Assembly (NCBI RefSeq): GCF_918698115.1
Contig: NZ_CAKKLV010000027.1
Coordinates: 1-64,000 of the forward strand
DNA length: 64,000 bases
DNA from: Peribacillus sp. Bi96
Lineage (GTDB): Bacteria; Bacillota; Bacilli; Bacillales; DSM-1321
Direction of reading: 5' to 3'
The position numbers were made by a program, and so were the translations under genes. The notes beneath the pieces are model-generated. The model had not been told where the DNA came from. It saw only the letters and a list, made by a program, of their open reading frames with translations, and did no database searches. Below are positions 30,143-39,584 of the stretch, piece by piece; within the stretch, counting starts at the first letter, position 1, and each line of letters starts with the position of its first letter.

Positions 30143-31630
30143 TTATGCATTCCGGTGTTCATCAAAATCAAATTGGCACTCCTCTAACGGAATTACTTTC
30201 GTTTTCTTAATGAACTTATAGCCAAGCCACATTGCCAGAAAAAATGGAATGCCAAGATAGGCAGCGATCACACCTGCCCAATTAATGTGATCTCCAATAA
30301 AGGCTTGATAGTTTTGCGCCATTAAAACGAAAAAACAAAGGGCAAAGGAAAATATCGGTCCGAAAGGAAACCATTTTGATCGATAGGGAAGATCGTTCAG
30401 TGAATACCCTTGAGAAATGTATGCTTTCCTAAATCGGTAATGGGTCGCCGCTATACCGAGCCAGAATATAAATCCAGTGACTCCAACTGCATTCATCAGC
30501 CAAAGATAAATGACTCCATCACCGAAAATAGAAGCAAAAAACGCCAACATCCCTACAAGTGAAGTCACAATCAATCCCCAAATAGGAACGCCGCGCTTGT
30601 TAAGCTTTCCAAAAATACGCGGTGCCAGCCCTTCGTTTGCCATCGAGTACAACATTCGGCTTGTCACGTAAAGACTCGAATTACCTGCGGATAATACGGC
30701 CGTTAAGATGATGGCATTCATCACGGAAGCTGCAAAGGCCAGTCCCACTTTTTCAAATACCATCGTAAACGGGCTAACCATGATCGTGTGCCCCTGCAGA
30801 CTTCCATTCGTATAAGGAATGATCAAACCAATAACAATGATCGCCAGGATATAGAAAAGGAAAATCCTCCAAAAGATGCTGCGAACTGCACGTGGTACAT
30901 TCTTTGCTGGGTCTTCACTTTCACCGGCTGCAACACCGACTATTTCTGTTCCTTGAAAAGAAAAACCAGCGGCTATGAAAATACCCAATGTTGCCAAAAA
31001 TCCACCGGCAAACGGAGCGTCACCCACCGTGAAGTTTTTAAAACCAATCGCCTCTCCGTTCATGATGCCGAATATCATCAATATACCGACAACGATAAAA
31101 ATGATGATGGTTGCCACTTTAATGAGCGAAAACCAATATTCCCCTTCTCCGTACCCTTTAACGGATACGTAATTCAACAAGAATATCAAAACTAAAAACA
31201 AAGAACTCCATAAAAACGACGGACTGTTAGGAAACCAAAACTTCATAACCATCGTTGCGGCAGATAGCTCCGCGGCAAGTGTCATCGCCCAAGTGAACCA
31301 ATAGTTCCAGCCAAGTGCAAAACCCAGTGCTGGATCGATAAATCGCGTGGCGTATGTACTGAAAGCTCCGCTGACTGGCATAAATGAAGCTAGTTCCCCA
31401 AGACTTGTCATAATAAAATAAACCATGATGCCAATTACGGTATAAGCGACCAAAGCCCCGCCAGGTCCTGCAGAGTGAATGGCCGGTCCGCTCCCGAGGA
31501 AGAGTCCTGTTCCAATCGCCCCGCCCAAAGATATCATCGTCAGATGGCGCGCTTTTAGTTTTCTTTGTAAAGAATTTGACGGCTCGTTTTGTTCATTTTC
31601 AGCAGGCGGTTGCAATTGCCGATTCTCCAA
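30143..31630 (-). CDS. Amino acid permease, APC superfamily (LysP/RocE-like), possibly histidine
   Basis: The 495-residue protein has 12 hydrophobic helices and the amino acid permease signature ISLGGAIGTGLFLGSGPAI. Further family features are GTEIVGVAAGESEDPAKNVPRAV and a long LysP-like C-terminus. It is the third gene of hutP-hutH-permease on one strand, so histidine is a reasonable inferred substrate. The sequence itself groups with basic amino acid (lysine) permeases, so lysine or arginine remains possible. Its ribosome site is GGAGGGGAAT. Confidence 0.85.
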   Translation of the reverse strand: MENRQLQPPAENEQNEPSNSLQRKLKARHLTMISLGGAIGTGLFLGSGPAIHSAGPGGALVAYTVIGIMVYFIMTSLGELASFMPVSGAFSTYATRFIDPALGFALGWNYWFTWAMTLAAELSAATMVMKFWFPNSPSFLWSSLFLVLIFLLNYVSVKGYGEGEYWFSLIKVATIIIFIVVGILMIFGIMNGEAIGFKNFTVGDAPFAGGFLATLGIFIAAGFSFQGTEIVGVAAGESEDPAKNVPRAVRSIFWRIFLFYILAIIVIGLIIPYTNGSLQGHTIMVSPFTMVFEKVGLAFAASVMNAIILTAVLSAGNSSLYVTSRMLYSMANEGLAPRIFGKLNKRGVPIWGLIVTSLVGMLAFFASIFGDGVIYLWLMNAVGVTGFIFWLGIAATHYRFRKAYISQGYSLNDLPYRSKWFPFGPIFSFALCFFVLMAQNYQAFIGDHINWAGVIAAYLGIPFFLAMWLGYKFIKKTKVIPLEECQFDFDEHRNA

Positions 31631-31882
31631 ATTAGATTCCCCTCCAAAAATGCATATTTAATCTAGCACGAATAAAGCAAAGTCGATCATTCTCTCAATA
31701 GTTTACTTCTTCTATTTCAAGGTCATTTTCTCTTTATGCTGAGACCTTTTTTGGATATAGGAATCTATATAGCATTTACGCAACTATGTTAGGCTTAAAA
31801 CCCAAGACAAGGGGCATATAAGCCTAACAAATATTAAAAGGAATCGACGGCCTTTAAAAAAACTTATATTCAGCACTTCTTA

Positions 31883-33400
31883 TTATGTCGTAGGTAAGCT
31901 TCCATGAATAAATGAATTCCAATCGATTTGATGTAACCAGCTCGCCGCTGCTTCAATGTCTTTTGAAAAAATACGATCTTGCGTAATGCTTGGAATAAGC
32001 TTTCTTGCTTCCGTATAAAACTCTTTTGTAAATGGAGCCATCTTTTCAATCCCACGGTATTCCACTGCCTGCAAGGCACAAATGAGCTCAATCGCCAAAA
32101 CGCGTCGAACATTTTGAATGATTTGATGGGCGTGTCTGGACCCAATCGTCCCCATGCTTACATGATCTTCCTGGTTCGCTGAAGATGGAATGGAATCCAC
32201 ACTTGCTGGATGTGCGAGTGTTTTATTTTCAGAGACGAGTGAAGCTGCACAATATTGCATGATCATCGCTCCGGACTGCAAGCCAGGCGAAGGACTTAAG
32301 AATGGCGGTAAATCATTCAGCTGAGGATTGACCAGTCGCTCAATGCGGCGCTCTGAAATATTCGCAAGCTCGGCAACAGCGATTTTCATGAAGTCCATCG
32401 CAAATGCAATCGGCTGGCCATGGAAGTTGCCCCCTGAAATAACCTTTTCACCATCATCAAAAATAAGCGGATTATCCGTCGCAGCATTCATTTCGATTTC
32501 CAATTTTTCTTTTACATAATCGAGAGTTTGCCATGAGGCCCCATGCACTTGCGGAATGCACCGAAGGGAATACGCATCCTGTACCCGCAGTTCCCCTTGC
32601 TTGGTAATGAGCTGGCTGCCGTTGATCATGCGACGAATCCGTTCAGCGACCTCCGTTTGCTGGCGGTAACCGCGTGCTAGATGAACATCCGCATCAAAAG
32701 CGTCTTCAATGCCGCGTAACCCTTCTAACGTCAGTGAAGCAATCGCCTCCGTTTGATGGGCCAGCTGTTCGGCTTCAATATAATTGACGAGTCCCATCCC
32801 TGTCATGGCCTGCGTACCATTAATTAAGGCAAGACCTTCTTTTGCTTTAAGTGTCACTGGAAGAATGCCTTCTTTCGATAAAGCGATGATGGCCTCCATT
32901 CGCTCCCCTTTATAGAACACTTCCCCTTCTCCCATCAATACTAGCGCCAAATGAGAAAGAGGCGCCAAGTCCCCACTAGCCCCGAGAGAACCTTGCTGAG
33001 GGATGACCGGATGAATCTGAGCATTCAAAAGGTCGATCAAACGTTCAATGACAACCGGACGAACGCCGGAAAACCCTTTTAATAGCGCATTGGCACGGAG
33101 AAGAACCATAGCTCTCGATACCACCTCAGGAAACGGTTCACCTACTCCGCATGCATGGGAATGAATCAAATTCCACTGAAGTTGCTCTGCGTCCTCTGCA
33201 TCGATCAACACATCGCTGAACTTCCCGAATCCTGTTGTAATACCGTAGACGACTTTCTTTTGTTTCACGATATTCTCAACCGCTTCCCGGCTTTTTTCCA
33301 CTTTTTTAACACTCTCGGCTGAAGCCGTGACAAATGCTTCCCCATACAATACTTTTTTCGCTTCTTCAATCGTTAAAGACTGGCCCGTTAACATAATCAT
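31883..33400 (-). CDS. hutH: Histidine ammonia-lyase
   Basis: This enzyme deaminates histidine to trans-urocanate, the first step of histidine degradation. The roughly 505-residue protein carries the Ala-Ser-Gly triad that cyclises to the MIO cofactor in [19 protein letters not shown], and the tyrosine loop [12 protein letters not shown]. The downstream motif [13 protein letters not shown] is also present. The frame opens at 33430, but ATG 33400 behind AGGGGTG matches the usual family start. It lies downstream of hutP and an attenuator. The rest of the pathway (hutU, hutI, hutG) is not in the window. Confidence 0.95.
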   Translation of the reverse strand: MIMLTGQSLTIEEAKKVLYGEAFVTASAESVKKVEKSREAVENIVKQKKVVYGITTGFGKFSDVLIDAEDAEQLQWNLIHSHACGVGEPFPEVVSRAMVLLRANALLKGFSGVRPVVIERLIDLLNAQIHPVIPQQGSLGASGDLAPLSHLALVLMGEGEVFYKGERMEAIIALSKEGILPVTLKAKEGLALINGTQAMTGMGLVNYIEAEQLAHQTEAIASLTLEGLRGIEDAFDADVHLARGYRQQTEVAERIRRMINGSQLITKQGELRVQDAYSLRCIPQVHGASWQTLDYVKEKLEIEMNAATDNPLIFDDGEKVISGGNFHGQPIAFAMDFMKIAVAELANISERRIERLVNPQLNDLPPFLSPSPGLQSGAMIMQYCAASLVSENKTLAHPASVDSIPSSANQEDHVSMGTIGSRHAHQIIQNVRRVLAIELICALQAVEYRGIEKMAPFTKEFYTEARKLIPSITQDRIFSKDIEAAASWLHQIDWNSFIHGSLPTT

Positions 33401-33424
33401 TTCCTGCACCCCTATTCTTTTTTT

Positions 33425-33499
33425 AAACAAACAAAAGGAGGCCGTATTGACAGACTTATCCAGTCTTTCAATACAGCCCCCTATTTCACTAAATAACTA
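33425..33499 (-). promoter_or_regulatory. hut attenuator: triple UAG element and terminator between hutP and hutH
   Basis: On the minus strand a GGGGGCTGTATTGA/TCAATACGGCCTCC-type hairpin followed by TTTTGTTTG forms a terminator just before hutH. Immediately upstream are three UAG triplets (33497-33499, 33489-33491, 33481-33483) with an exact 8-nt period. HutP is known to bind repeated NAG triplets in hut mRNA and cause antitermination with histidine and Mg2+. The spacing seen here is one nucleotide longer than the classic arrangement as I recall it. Confidence 0.65.
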
Positions 33500-33514
33500 T
33501 AGGCTTTTAATTAT

Positions 33515-33964
33515 TCAAATGTGGTTAATTCCCAAGCCAACCGCTTCATGTTCAAATCCCCGAACCGGTGCCCCAATCGTTCCATAAACGGCAACAGCAA
33601 TCCATTCACCTTCGTCCCCGTTTTTAAACGGCCTGCCACGAACGATTGCAAACCGAAGGCCTGCCGTCCTCAATAGACCGCCAAGCTCGACTTGGCCGCG
33701 TGTCACTCCTTGGAGTGCCTCGAGAATCGCATGATACAGCGCATGCATTTCACGATAAGTATCGGGATTGACTAATCCCAATCTTTTCGCTGATGTCTCA
33801 ATGGCCGCAACTACTTTCTGCAGCTCCATTGAACCGACTTTACCTTTTCCATAAAGCCAATTCATACGCTTTAATTCGGTTGTTAATATGACTTCTTCCT
33901 CTTCGTCCGCAAACGCGTACATGATTGCATGGCGCCCGATTCTTCTGTCGAATTCCTTTGTCAT
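33515..33964 (-). CDS. hutP: hut operon antiterminator HutP
   Basis: The 149-residue RNA-binding regulator senses L-histidine and Mg2+ and lets transcription continue into the hut genes. It starts [17 protein letters not shown] and ends [16 protein letters not shown], both typical of HutP. The length matches the B. subtilis protein (about 150). It is the first gene of the cluster, and the attenuator it should act on follows directly. Confidence 0.95.
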   Translation of the reverse strand: MTKEFDRRIGRHAIMYAFADEEEEVILTTELKRMNWLYGKGKVGSMELQKVVAAIETSAKRLGLVNPDTYREMHALYHAILEALQGVTRGQVELGGLLRTAGLRFAIVRGRPFKNGDEGEWIAVAVYGTIGAPVRGFEHEAVGLGINHI

Positions 33965-34012
33965 GCGGTACCTCTTTTACAATTTTCTAAATACACTAAT
34001 AACTAAATATTA

Positions 34013-34026
34013 TTGTAAGCGGATAC
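34013..34026. promoter_or_regulatory. Possible catabolite-responsive element (cre) upstream of hutP
   Basis: TGTAAGCGGATACA has one half identical to the CcpA consensus (TGTAAGCG) and a partly matching second half, 50 bp upstream of hutP. hut operons are under catabolite repression in Bacillus. The two mismatches at the centre make this tentative. Confidence 0.4.
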
Positions 34027-34173
34027 AAGCTGTTTGGTCAACATATTTTTTAATATTTCTTTTTAAGGCTTGTCTATCACCCCCGATGCCTGTATATCTT
34101 TTTTTAAAAAAACGGGACTAATAAAAAAAAAACATTCTCCTTAGAGTACTGAAAAATGGCTTTTTTCCTTATT

Positions 34174-34538
34174 TTAAATGTTTTTCACGAGTAAGTAGAT
34201 AAAATACGGCGCTCCTAAAATCGAAATGATAATCCCAACTGGCAATTCCATTGGGGCCATGATGACTCGTCCCAATGTATCGGCAGATAACAGCAATAAT
34301 GAACCTAAGATTGCAGTGAGTGGTAATAGTTTTGCATGTCTTGCCCCCACTAATCTCCTGGCTATATGCGGTGCGATCAAACCTAAAAACGAAATGCCTC
34401 CGCCCACCGAAACGCATACACCAGCCAATGCGACTGAAATCATCAATAAAAGCCTACGTTCTTTTTCTACCTGTACACCTACTCCAATGGCAATCGAGTC
34501 GCCTAAGCGCAAGACATCCAATACCTTTGATTTATAAA
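34174..34538 (-). pseudogene. FecCD-type iron-siderophore permease, C-terminal fragment
   Basis: About 120 residues remain of a protein normally near 330 residues. They include LRLGDSIAIGVGV, GISFLGLIAPHIARRLVG and the last helices, ADTLGRVIMAPMELPVGIII, all typical of FecCD permeases. The 5' two-thirds are missing. The break lies at about 34531-34540, where sequence of an unrelated ABC exporter begins in the opposite direction. No start codon with a ribosome site is apparent. Confidence 0.9.
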
Positions 34539-35068
34539 TCGATATCCGGAACTACAAATTGACTTCATTAAGAAAACAGATCGGTATCGTACAACAAGAT
34601 GTCTTTTTATTTGATGGAACGATTCGGGATAACATCATGTATGGCAATTCCGAGGCAACCGAAGCCCAATTGAACCAAGCCATCGAAGATGCTCAATTAA
34701 ATGACTTGATCGAACAATTGCCCGAAGGCTTGGATACGTTGATTGGGGAACGTGGAGTGAAATTATCAGGCGGGCAAAAGCAGTGTGTCTCGATTGCCCG
34801 TATATTCCTGAAGAATCCACCGATATTAATACTCGATGAAGCCACTTCCGCACTAGATACCGAGACCGAAAAAGCAGTTCAGAAAGCATTGGAACGACTC
34901 TCGATAAATCGGACTACACTTGTCATTGCACATAGATAAGCGACAATTAAACATGCCGACCGCATCATCGTTGTACAAAATGGGGAAATCATCGAACAAG
35001 GTGCCCATGATAATTTGCTACATCAAGACGGAGCATATAAAAATCTGATCCTTGCCCAAACTGTTTAG
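34538..35068 (+). pseudogene. ABC exporter ATP-binding domain, C-terminal fragment with nonsense codon
   Basis: The plus strand encodes the second half of a multidrug-type exporter. It runs from the Q-loop (KQIGIVQQDVFLFDGTIRDN) through the signature KLSGGQKQCVSIARIFL and Walker B PILILDEATSALD to LVIAHR. A TAA (34940-34942) then replaces the expected Leu of the H-loop LST motif. The frame continues with TIKHADRIIVVQNGEIIEQG to a normal end at 35068. The membrane domain and Walker A are missing. It is therefore doubly broken: 5' deletion plus a nonsense codon that is one base from TTA. Confidence 0.92.
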
Positions 35069-35120
35069 ATTAAAGCTTGGCTTAAAGAAATCCAGACATT
35101 CTGCCATAATCGATTACAAG

Positions 35121-35166
35121 AAAAAAGGCCTCCCAACATGAACTAATGGGAGGCCTTCAACTTTTT
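35121..35166 (-). terminator. Terminator downstream of the beta-lactamase-like gene
   Basis: AAGGCCTCCCA pairs with TGGGAGGCCTT, followed by six T on the minus strand, directly after the stop of the adjacent gene. Confidence 0.88.
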
Positions 35167-35174
35167 GGAGATAT

Positions 35175-36545
35175 TCATTCATTCGTTTCCAACGCTTCAT
35201 AAATCGCAGTCACAACACTTCCATAGCTTCCTGTCTTGAAGAGGTCGCCAAAAAACTGATTGGAGTTGGCTACAGGGTTGACGAGCGGAGAGTGCTTTTT
35301 ATTTGTTAGTAACACAATCCCTAAATCTATTTCAGGATCAATGATCGTGACCGTTCCCGTCCACCCCGTATGACCGTAAGCACTGTCGCTCGCATAAGGA
35401 CTGAACATCCACTCCATGCTAGCATCACCATTTCGTCTCCAGCCAAGTCCATAGGTTGGATTCATGTCGGAAGGTGCAATGAATGCATCGACCGTTTCTT
35501 GATCAAACAACGTATGCTTCCCGTAGCCTCCTCCATTCAGCATCACCTGCAGAAGGACAGCGAGATCTTTAGTATTGGAGAAAAGACCTGCATGACCTGA
35601 AACGCCCCCCATCGAATAAAAGGCTTTTTCATCATGAACTTCACCCTGAAGTGTGTATGTTCGAATGTTAGGAAAATCAATCACGCCATCCCGTGTGTTC
35701 CCAAGCAATTCAGTCGCCGCGGCATCCTTTGGCTTAAAGCCTTTTTGAAGGGGATTGAACATTGTATTTTTCAATTTGAGCGGCTTGTACAGCTCATTTT
35801 CAACATACACATCAAGTTGCTGACCTGTAATTTTCTCAACAATGGCGCCGAGCAGCATATAGTCGACATCACTATATACATTCTGCGTTCCAGGTACATA
35901 TGTCAGCGGTGTTTTGGAGATGAACTCAATGGTTTTATCCCGTTCCTGTGAGTAAAGTTCTTTTGAAACATTTGGATTATGATATTGCGGATCTGGTTTA
36001 AACCCGGCTGTATGATGAAGGACGTCAATAACCCTCAAGGTATCCTTACCTTTGATCACATCCGCTTTCGTATCTTTGAATTCAGGAATATATTGCTGAA
36101 CTTTTGCCTGGATATCCAGCTTGCCTTCACTGACTAATTTCTGAAGTGCAAAATTAGTCGCATACATCTTCGTGTTTGAAGCAAGGTCAAACAATGTATC
36201 GTTTTCCATTTTCTGAAACCTCTTAAGAGGAGTATGTTCATTAAACTTCCGCTTGTACCCGTAGCTTTCATTTTTAACGATTTTTCCGTCCTTTATGACT
36301 ATCAGGGCAGCACCGGGGAAACCGGCAGCCACTTCCTTTTCAATCAGCCCATCCACCCTTTCAAGCTTTTCCGATGAAAAACCCACCTCCTCCGGTTTTT
36401 TTGCTTTTGTTAACACGGGATATAGGCTGGCTGTTTCCTTCACAGCCACTTCCTGTATGGTATTTGCTTTGACATAGGATGCCGAAGGTGCGAGTAATGA
36501 AAGTGCCAAAATTGAACCTAGTGTGCAGCTTGTCCATATTTTCAT
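35175..36545 (-). CDS. Secreted serine hydrolase, beta-lactamase/PBP4* family (YbbE-like)
   Basis: The roughly 456-residue protein has an N-terminal signal peptide (MKIWTSCTLGSILALSLL, cleavage near SYVKA). Its class C beta-lactamase or D-Ala-D-Ala carboxypeptidase fold keeps SxxK in LASNTKMYA, the YSD element in NVYSDVDYMLLGAI and HTG in YGHTGWTGT. Such proteins act on cell wall peptides or related esters outside the membrane. The ATG at 36545 sits 6 nt after GGGGG; an ATG one codon earlier is too close. The B. subtilis YbbE/PbpX family is the nearest recollection. It may or may not have lactamase activity. Confidence 0.85.
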   Translation of the reverse strand: MKIWTSCTLGSILALSLLAPSASYVKANTIQEVAVKETASLYPVLTKAKKPEEVGFSSEKLERVDGLIEKEVAAGFPGAALIVIKDGKIVKNESYGYKRKFNEHTPLKRFQKMENDTLFDLASNTKMYATNFALQKLVSEGKLDIQAKVQQYIPEFKDTKADVIKGKDTLRVIDVLHHTAGFKPDPQYHNPNVSKELYSQERDKTIEFISKTPLTYVPGTQNVYSDVDYMLLGAIVEKITGQQLDVYVENELYKPLKLKNTMFNPLQKGFKPKDAAATELLGNTRDGVIDFPNIRTYTLQGEVHDEKAFYSMGGVSGHAGLFSNTKDLAVLLQVMLNGGGYGKHTLFDQETVDAFIAPSDMNPTYGLGWRRNGDASMEWMFSPYASDSAYGHTGWTGTVTIIDPEIDLGIVLLTNKKHSPLVNPVANSNQFFGDLFKTGSYGSVVTAIYEALETNE

Positions 36546-36841
36546 CATGTTCCCCCTTTGAATGCCTATTTTAGAAAACCATGAAAAACGCATTTCCAAC
36601 CCGTTACTACTTTGACGAAGTTATCATTACTACTCTAAATAGTTATCAATGAAAACAGATTTAGTTGTTTCTATGTATGTGCTGAAACTCTCTTGCCGTT
36701 CACTTCCTATTACTTGTAAGTTAAAGCCTGAAGACATAAAAGGGAATGATCACCATCTAAGTCTATCTCTTCATTCAATCCAGATGAAACGATTAATGTG
36801 TATGCAAATTCTTGATTATCAAAAAAAACTTTCCGCATACA

Positions 36842-37111
36842 TTAACTTTCATATTGTTGCCATTGGGTTACCGTACTTTTGCTAATGTGAATTTTATTGC
36901 CTTCCTTTGATGCACAAGAAAAACAGTTTCTATAATGATAAATTGTAAATTCACCAGGATCTTTGTCTATTAAATCAAACTTAACTGAATATATATTGTT
37001 CCTTTTATCCAAAATTAATTGGTAGTTTTCAATTTTGGCATTCCTCTTTGATATGCTTAATTTTCCCCTAAAAGAATCCCAACTTTCTTGACTGTTTACC
37101 GTTTTTCTCAA
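36842..37111 (-). CDS. Hypothetical protein (about 89 residues)
   Basis: The frame begins with TTG behind AGGAAGAG and encodes a soluble protein rich in Lys, Asn and Ser. It has two cysteines in RNCFSCASKEG and no membrane segment. No family is recognised. The plus strand has no competing gene here, and codon use looks like its neighbours, so it is probably real but unproven. Confidence 0.5.
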   Translation of the reverse strand: MRKTVNSQESWDSFRGKLSISKRNAKIENYQLILDKRNNIYSVKFDLIDKDPGEFTIYHYRNCFSCASKEGNKIHISKSTVTQWQQYES

Positions 37112-37431
37112 GTCCAGTCTCTTCCTAAAACCAACTAAATATTTCTATTTATTGTCAATTTTCAGTATATAATATCTCAAGCATCATTTCAATTTGATAT
37201 TTATAACTTTCGAATGATGTTTTTAATAATGACCTTTCCTGACAAAACGATAGTACGCTTTGGGGGCCTTCAACTTAATAGATATTCTTGATGAGCATTC
37301 ATTTTCTATATTCTATATCCCTTTAACCACTCCCATATGGACTAGAATTCTGTAAATAAATACTATTACATATTTATTTACTACCTATATAGGAGTAGAA
37401 TATACTTAAAAAAAAAGAAAGAGGCTATCAT
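37112..37431. other. Intergenic region upstream of the ECF S-component
   Basis: About 320 bp of AT-rich DNA without a gene. It contains the 30-bp inverted repeat at 37352-37381. A ribosome site (AAAGAGG) precedes the ATG at 37432. No known riboswitch consensus (TPP, preQ1, riboflavin) was recognised. Confidence 0.5.
37352..37381. promoter_or_regulatory. Perfect inverted repeat upstream of the ECF S-component, candidate operator
   Basis: GTAAATAAAT, a 10-nt spacer and ATTTATTTAC form exact 10-bp arms, 50 bp before the start codon. The AT-rich arms and lack of a T tract argue for a protein-binding site rather than a terminator. Confidence 0.5.
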
Positions 37432-37962
37432 ATGAATTCAGCATACTCACCGACAGAAACATCTAAAACAAAAGCCTTGGTCATCAATGCACTTTTCATC
37501 GCATTGACCCTTGTAGCCACGATGTTCATCAACATAAAGCTCCCTATAATGGGTAACGGAGGCCTGATCCATCTGGGTAACGTTCCTCTTTTTATAGCTG
37601 CCTTCGTATACGGCAAAAAAACAGGCGCCATTGCAGGTGCCTTCGGAATGGCCCTTTTCGATCTTTTCTCCGGTTGGGCAGCTTGGGCACCGTTTACATT
37701 CATCATTGTAGGCACAATGGGCTTTTTAGCCGGCCTCATAGCCGAAAAGGTACCTGGTAAAAGAGTATTAGTATACTCACTGGCAGTTGTCGTTGCACTG
37801 ATTATAAAAATCGTCGGCTACTATTTTGTCGAAGTTATCCTTTACGGTAACTGGATACAGCCATTCGGCTCCATCCCTGGAAACGTTATGCAAGTCGTAT
37901 TGGCCGGTATCATTGTAGTACCACTTGTAGGACGCTTAAAGACAAGAGCTCTACAAGTATAG
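37432..37962 (+). CDS. ECF transporter S-component (substrate-binding membrane protein)
   Basis: The 176-residue protein has about six hydrophobic helices and the features of the ECF-ribofla_trS family: TKALVINALFIALTLVATMF, GGLIHLGNVPLFIAAFVYGK and KTGAIAGAFGMALFDLFSGW. S-components bind a vitamin or related micronutrient and dock with the shared EcfT-EcfA-EcfA' module, which is encoded elsewhere. The substrate cannot be read safely; HmpT-like (hydroxymethylpyrimidine or thiazole) or queuosine-precursor transporters are possibilities. It is a single-gene unit with its own terminator. Confidence 0.85.
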   Translation: MNSAYSPTETSKTKALVINALFIALTLVATMFINIKLPIMGNGGLIHLGNVPLFIAAFVYGKKTGAIAGAFGMALFDLFSGWAAWAPFTFIIVGTMGFLAGLIAEKVPGKRVLVYSLAVVVALIIKIVGYYFVEVILYGNWIQPFGSIPGNVMQVVLAGIIVVPLVGRLKTRALQV

Positions 37963-38057
37963 GATGAAGCATGATTTGGTACTATTTCAAAACATCCTTC
38001 GAGTTGATGGATTGTAAAAAAGTCCTGCTCCATTTGATCACGGGCTAAAGACAAAAG

Positions 38058-38118
38058 AAAAGCACCTAATAAAGTAGACACTTTGAAAAAAGAACTACTT
38101 TATTGGGTGCTTTTTTTG
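38058..38118 (+). terminator. Terminator of the ECF S-component gene
   Basis: AAGCACCTAATAAAGTAG pairs with CTACTTTATTGGGTGCTT (one G-U pair), followed by six T, about 100 bp after the stop. Confidence 0.85.
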
Positions 38119-38229
38119 ATTTGTTTAATGGGGGATTGAAAAAGAGGTATTCCTTACCCATACTACAGACACGAAATAAAACATATACTGAATGATACTT
38201 GTGATCAGATAAGAAAGGAGAAATCTGCT

Positions 38230-39186
38230 TTGACAAAATATCGGATCTTATCCTTTGATGGCGGCGGCACCTTAGGCGCTTTAAGTTTACAACTTTTGAA
38301 TAGACTGGCTCGGCAAAACCCCAAATTAATTAGTCGAACCAATGTTTTTTCGGGAAATTCAATCGGTTCATTCACTGCCCTTGCGTTAGCAAGTGGAAGA
38401 TCGCCGAAGGAGACACTCCGGTTTTTTAAGGATAAAATACTGCCGGCATTCAGCGTTTCCCGACCAGGTGGACCTGTTTTTAATCAACAATTACCATACT
38501 CTGGTTTCATTAAAGCGGTACAAACATTTTTTCCGCCAGATCTTCTCCTCAAAGACTTAAAAAGAAGAATTGTTGTCCCTGCATTTCATTTATTCTCACC
38601 GGAGCTGAATCGTTGGACTCCTGTGTTATTCCACAACTTTCCTGGCTCTCCCTATTTAAATGAGAAAGCGAGTGATGTAATACTACGGAGCAGTGGTGCT
38701 CCTGCGACGCAACGAGCTTATCAAAACTACGTGGACGGGTATACAGTAGCAACTAACCCCAGTACTGCCAGTATCGCGTTTGCAGTGGGGAAAGCCAAAC
38801 AGCCATTGGATCAAATTGCGGTATTATCCATCGGAACAGGTGAAGAGGCGACTCGACTAAGAAGAGATACGACGGGTTGGGGAATGGTGAGTGCAGATAA
38901 CATACGCCCCGAAAATATGAAGAACCTTCCCCCAAATTGGGGAGTTCTTTTAGACCGATCGCCCAATGAACCCTTACTGCCATTTCTCCAGATTGTCGCA
39001 AGTGGATCCGGTTTCTATGAATCCATGGTCAGTTCTCAGCTTCTAGGAAATCGTTTTTTTCGGCTAAATCCACGCATCCCTAATTTCTCCAAAACGGACC
39101 CTTCTGTGGTCCCCGCCCTCATTTCAATTGCTAACAAAACAAATTTGCAACCTGCCGTTCAATTTATAGAGAAAAACTGGAATTAA
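38230..39186 (+). CDS. Patatin-like phospholipase
   Basis: The 318-residue protein starts at TTG behind AAAGGAG. It has the patatin oxyanion loop FDGGGTLGALSL (about 9-20), the nucleophile elbow FSGNSIGSFTALAL (GxSxG, Ser near 43) and the catalytic Asp in NYVDGYTVATNPS near 185. These form the Ser-Asp dyad of lipid acyl hydrolases. There is no signal peptide, so it is probably cytosolic. It is a single-gene unit between two terminators and no partner gene indicates a defence system. CBASS-type patatin effectors are related, but no cyclase is nearby. Confidence 0.88.
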   Translation: MTKYRILSFDGGGTLGALSLQLLNRLARQNPKLISRTNVFSGNSIGSFTALALASGRSPKETLRFFKDKILPAFSVSRPGGPVFNQQLPYSGFIKAVQTFFPPDLLLKDLKRRIVVPAFHLFSPELNRWTPVLFHNFPGSPYLNEKASDVILRSSGAPATQRAYQNYVDGYTVATNPSTASIAFAVGKAKQPLDQIAVLSIGTGEEATRLRRDTTGWGMVSADNIRPENMKNLPPNWGVLLDRSPNEPLLPFLQIVASGSGFYESMVSSQLLGNRFFRLNPRIPNFSKTDPSVVPALISIANKTNLQPAVQFIEKNWN

Positions 39187-39201
39187 TAAAATTATCCTAT
39201 A

Positions 39202-39232
39202 AAAAAACAGCCAGAACCTGGCTGTTTTTATT
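39202..39232 (+). terminator. Terminator of the patatin gene
   Basis: AAAAACAGCCAG pairs with CTGGCTGTTTTT with a short loop, 15 nt after the stop. It can work in both directions. Confidence 0.88.
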
Positions 39233-39584
39233 TATTCCGTTCTTCTTCAACTATATTGCCCCTTTAGTTTATTAAGAAAAACCGAAATCAGATAGCTGGG
39301 GCAGAGGTAAAAGAGATACAAGAAAGATTAGACATACCCGAGGACAAAAAAAAAGCCCTTCTTGTTGTGGGTGGGCTCTAGTTAAACTGTTTCATCTTCC
39401 TTCATTTCGATAACAAATTTAGATGTAATCATTTAATAAATGTATCTTACCGAAAGCCATTGACTTATGCCACCACTCGTTAGGTATAAATTGGAATAAG
39501 TATAGGTACAGTGTCGATGTTGAGAAGTATTTCTAACAAATATAATTTAGAGCAATCGCTTAACTTTAAACGCATTGCTTGATG
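39233..39584. other. Intergenic region, no clear gene
   Basis: About 350 bp. One plus-strand stretch (39288-39345) would encode a peptide containing AGAEVKEIQERLDIPED, which faintly recalls the C-terminus of tyrosine integrases. No other signal was found. Confidence 0.4.

Noticed and set aside
38230..39186. Patatin as a CBASS or other defence effector
   Set aside because: No nucleotidyltransferase, Cap or other defence partner lies nearby, and the gene is isolated between terminators.
39288..39345. Peptide AGAEVKEIQERLDIPED resembling an integrase C-terminus
   Set aside because: Only about 17 residues, without the catalytic Tyr or His context. Too short to call a relic.
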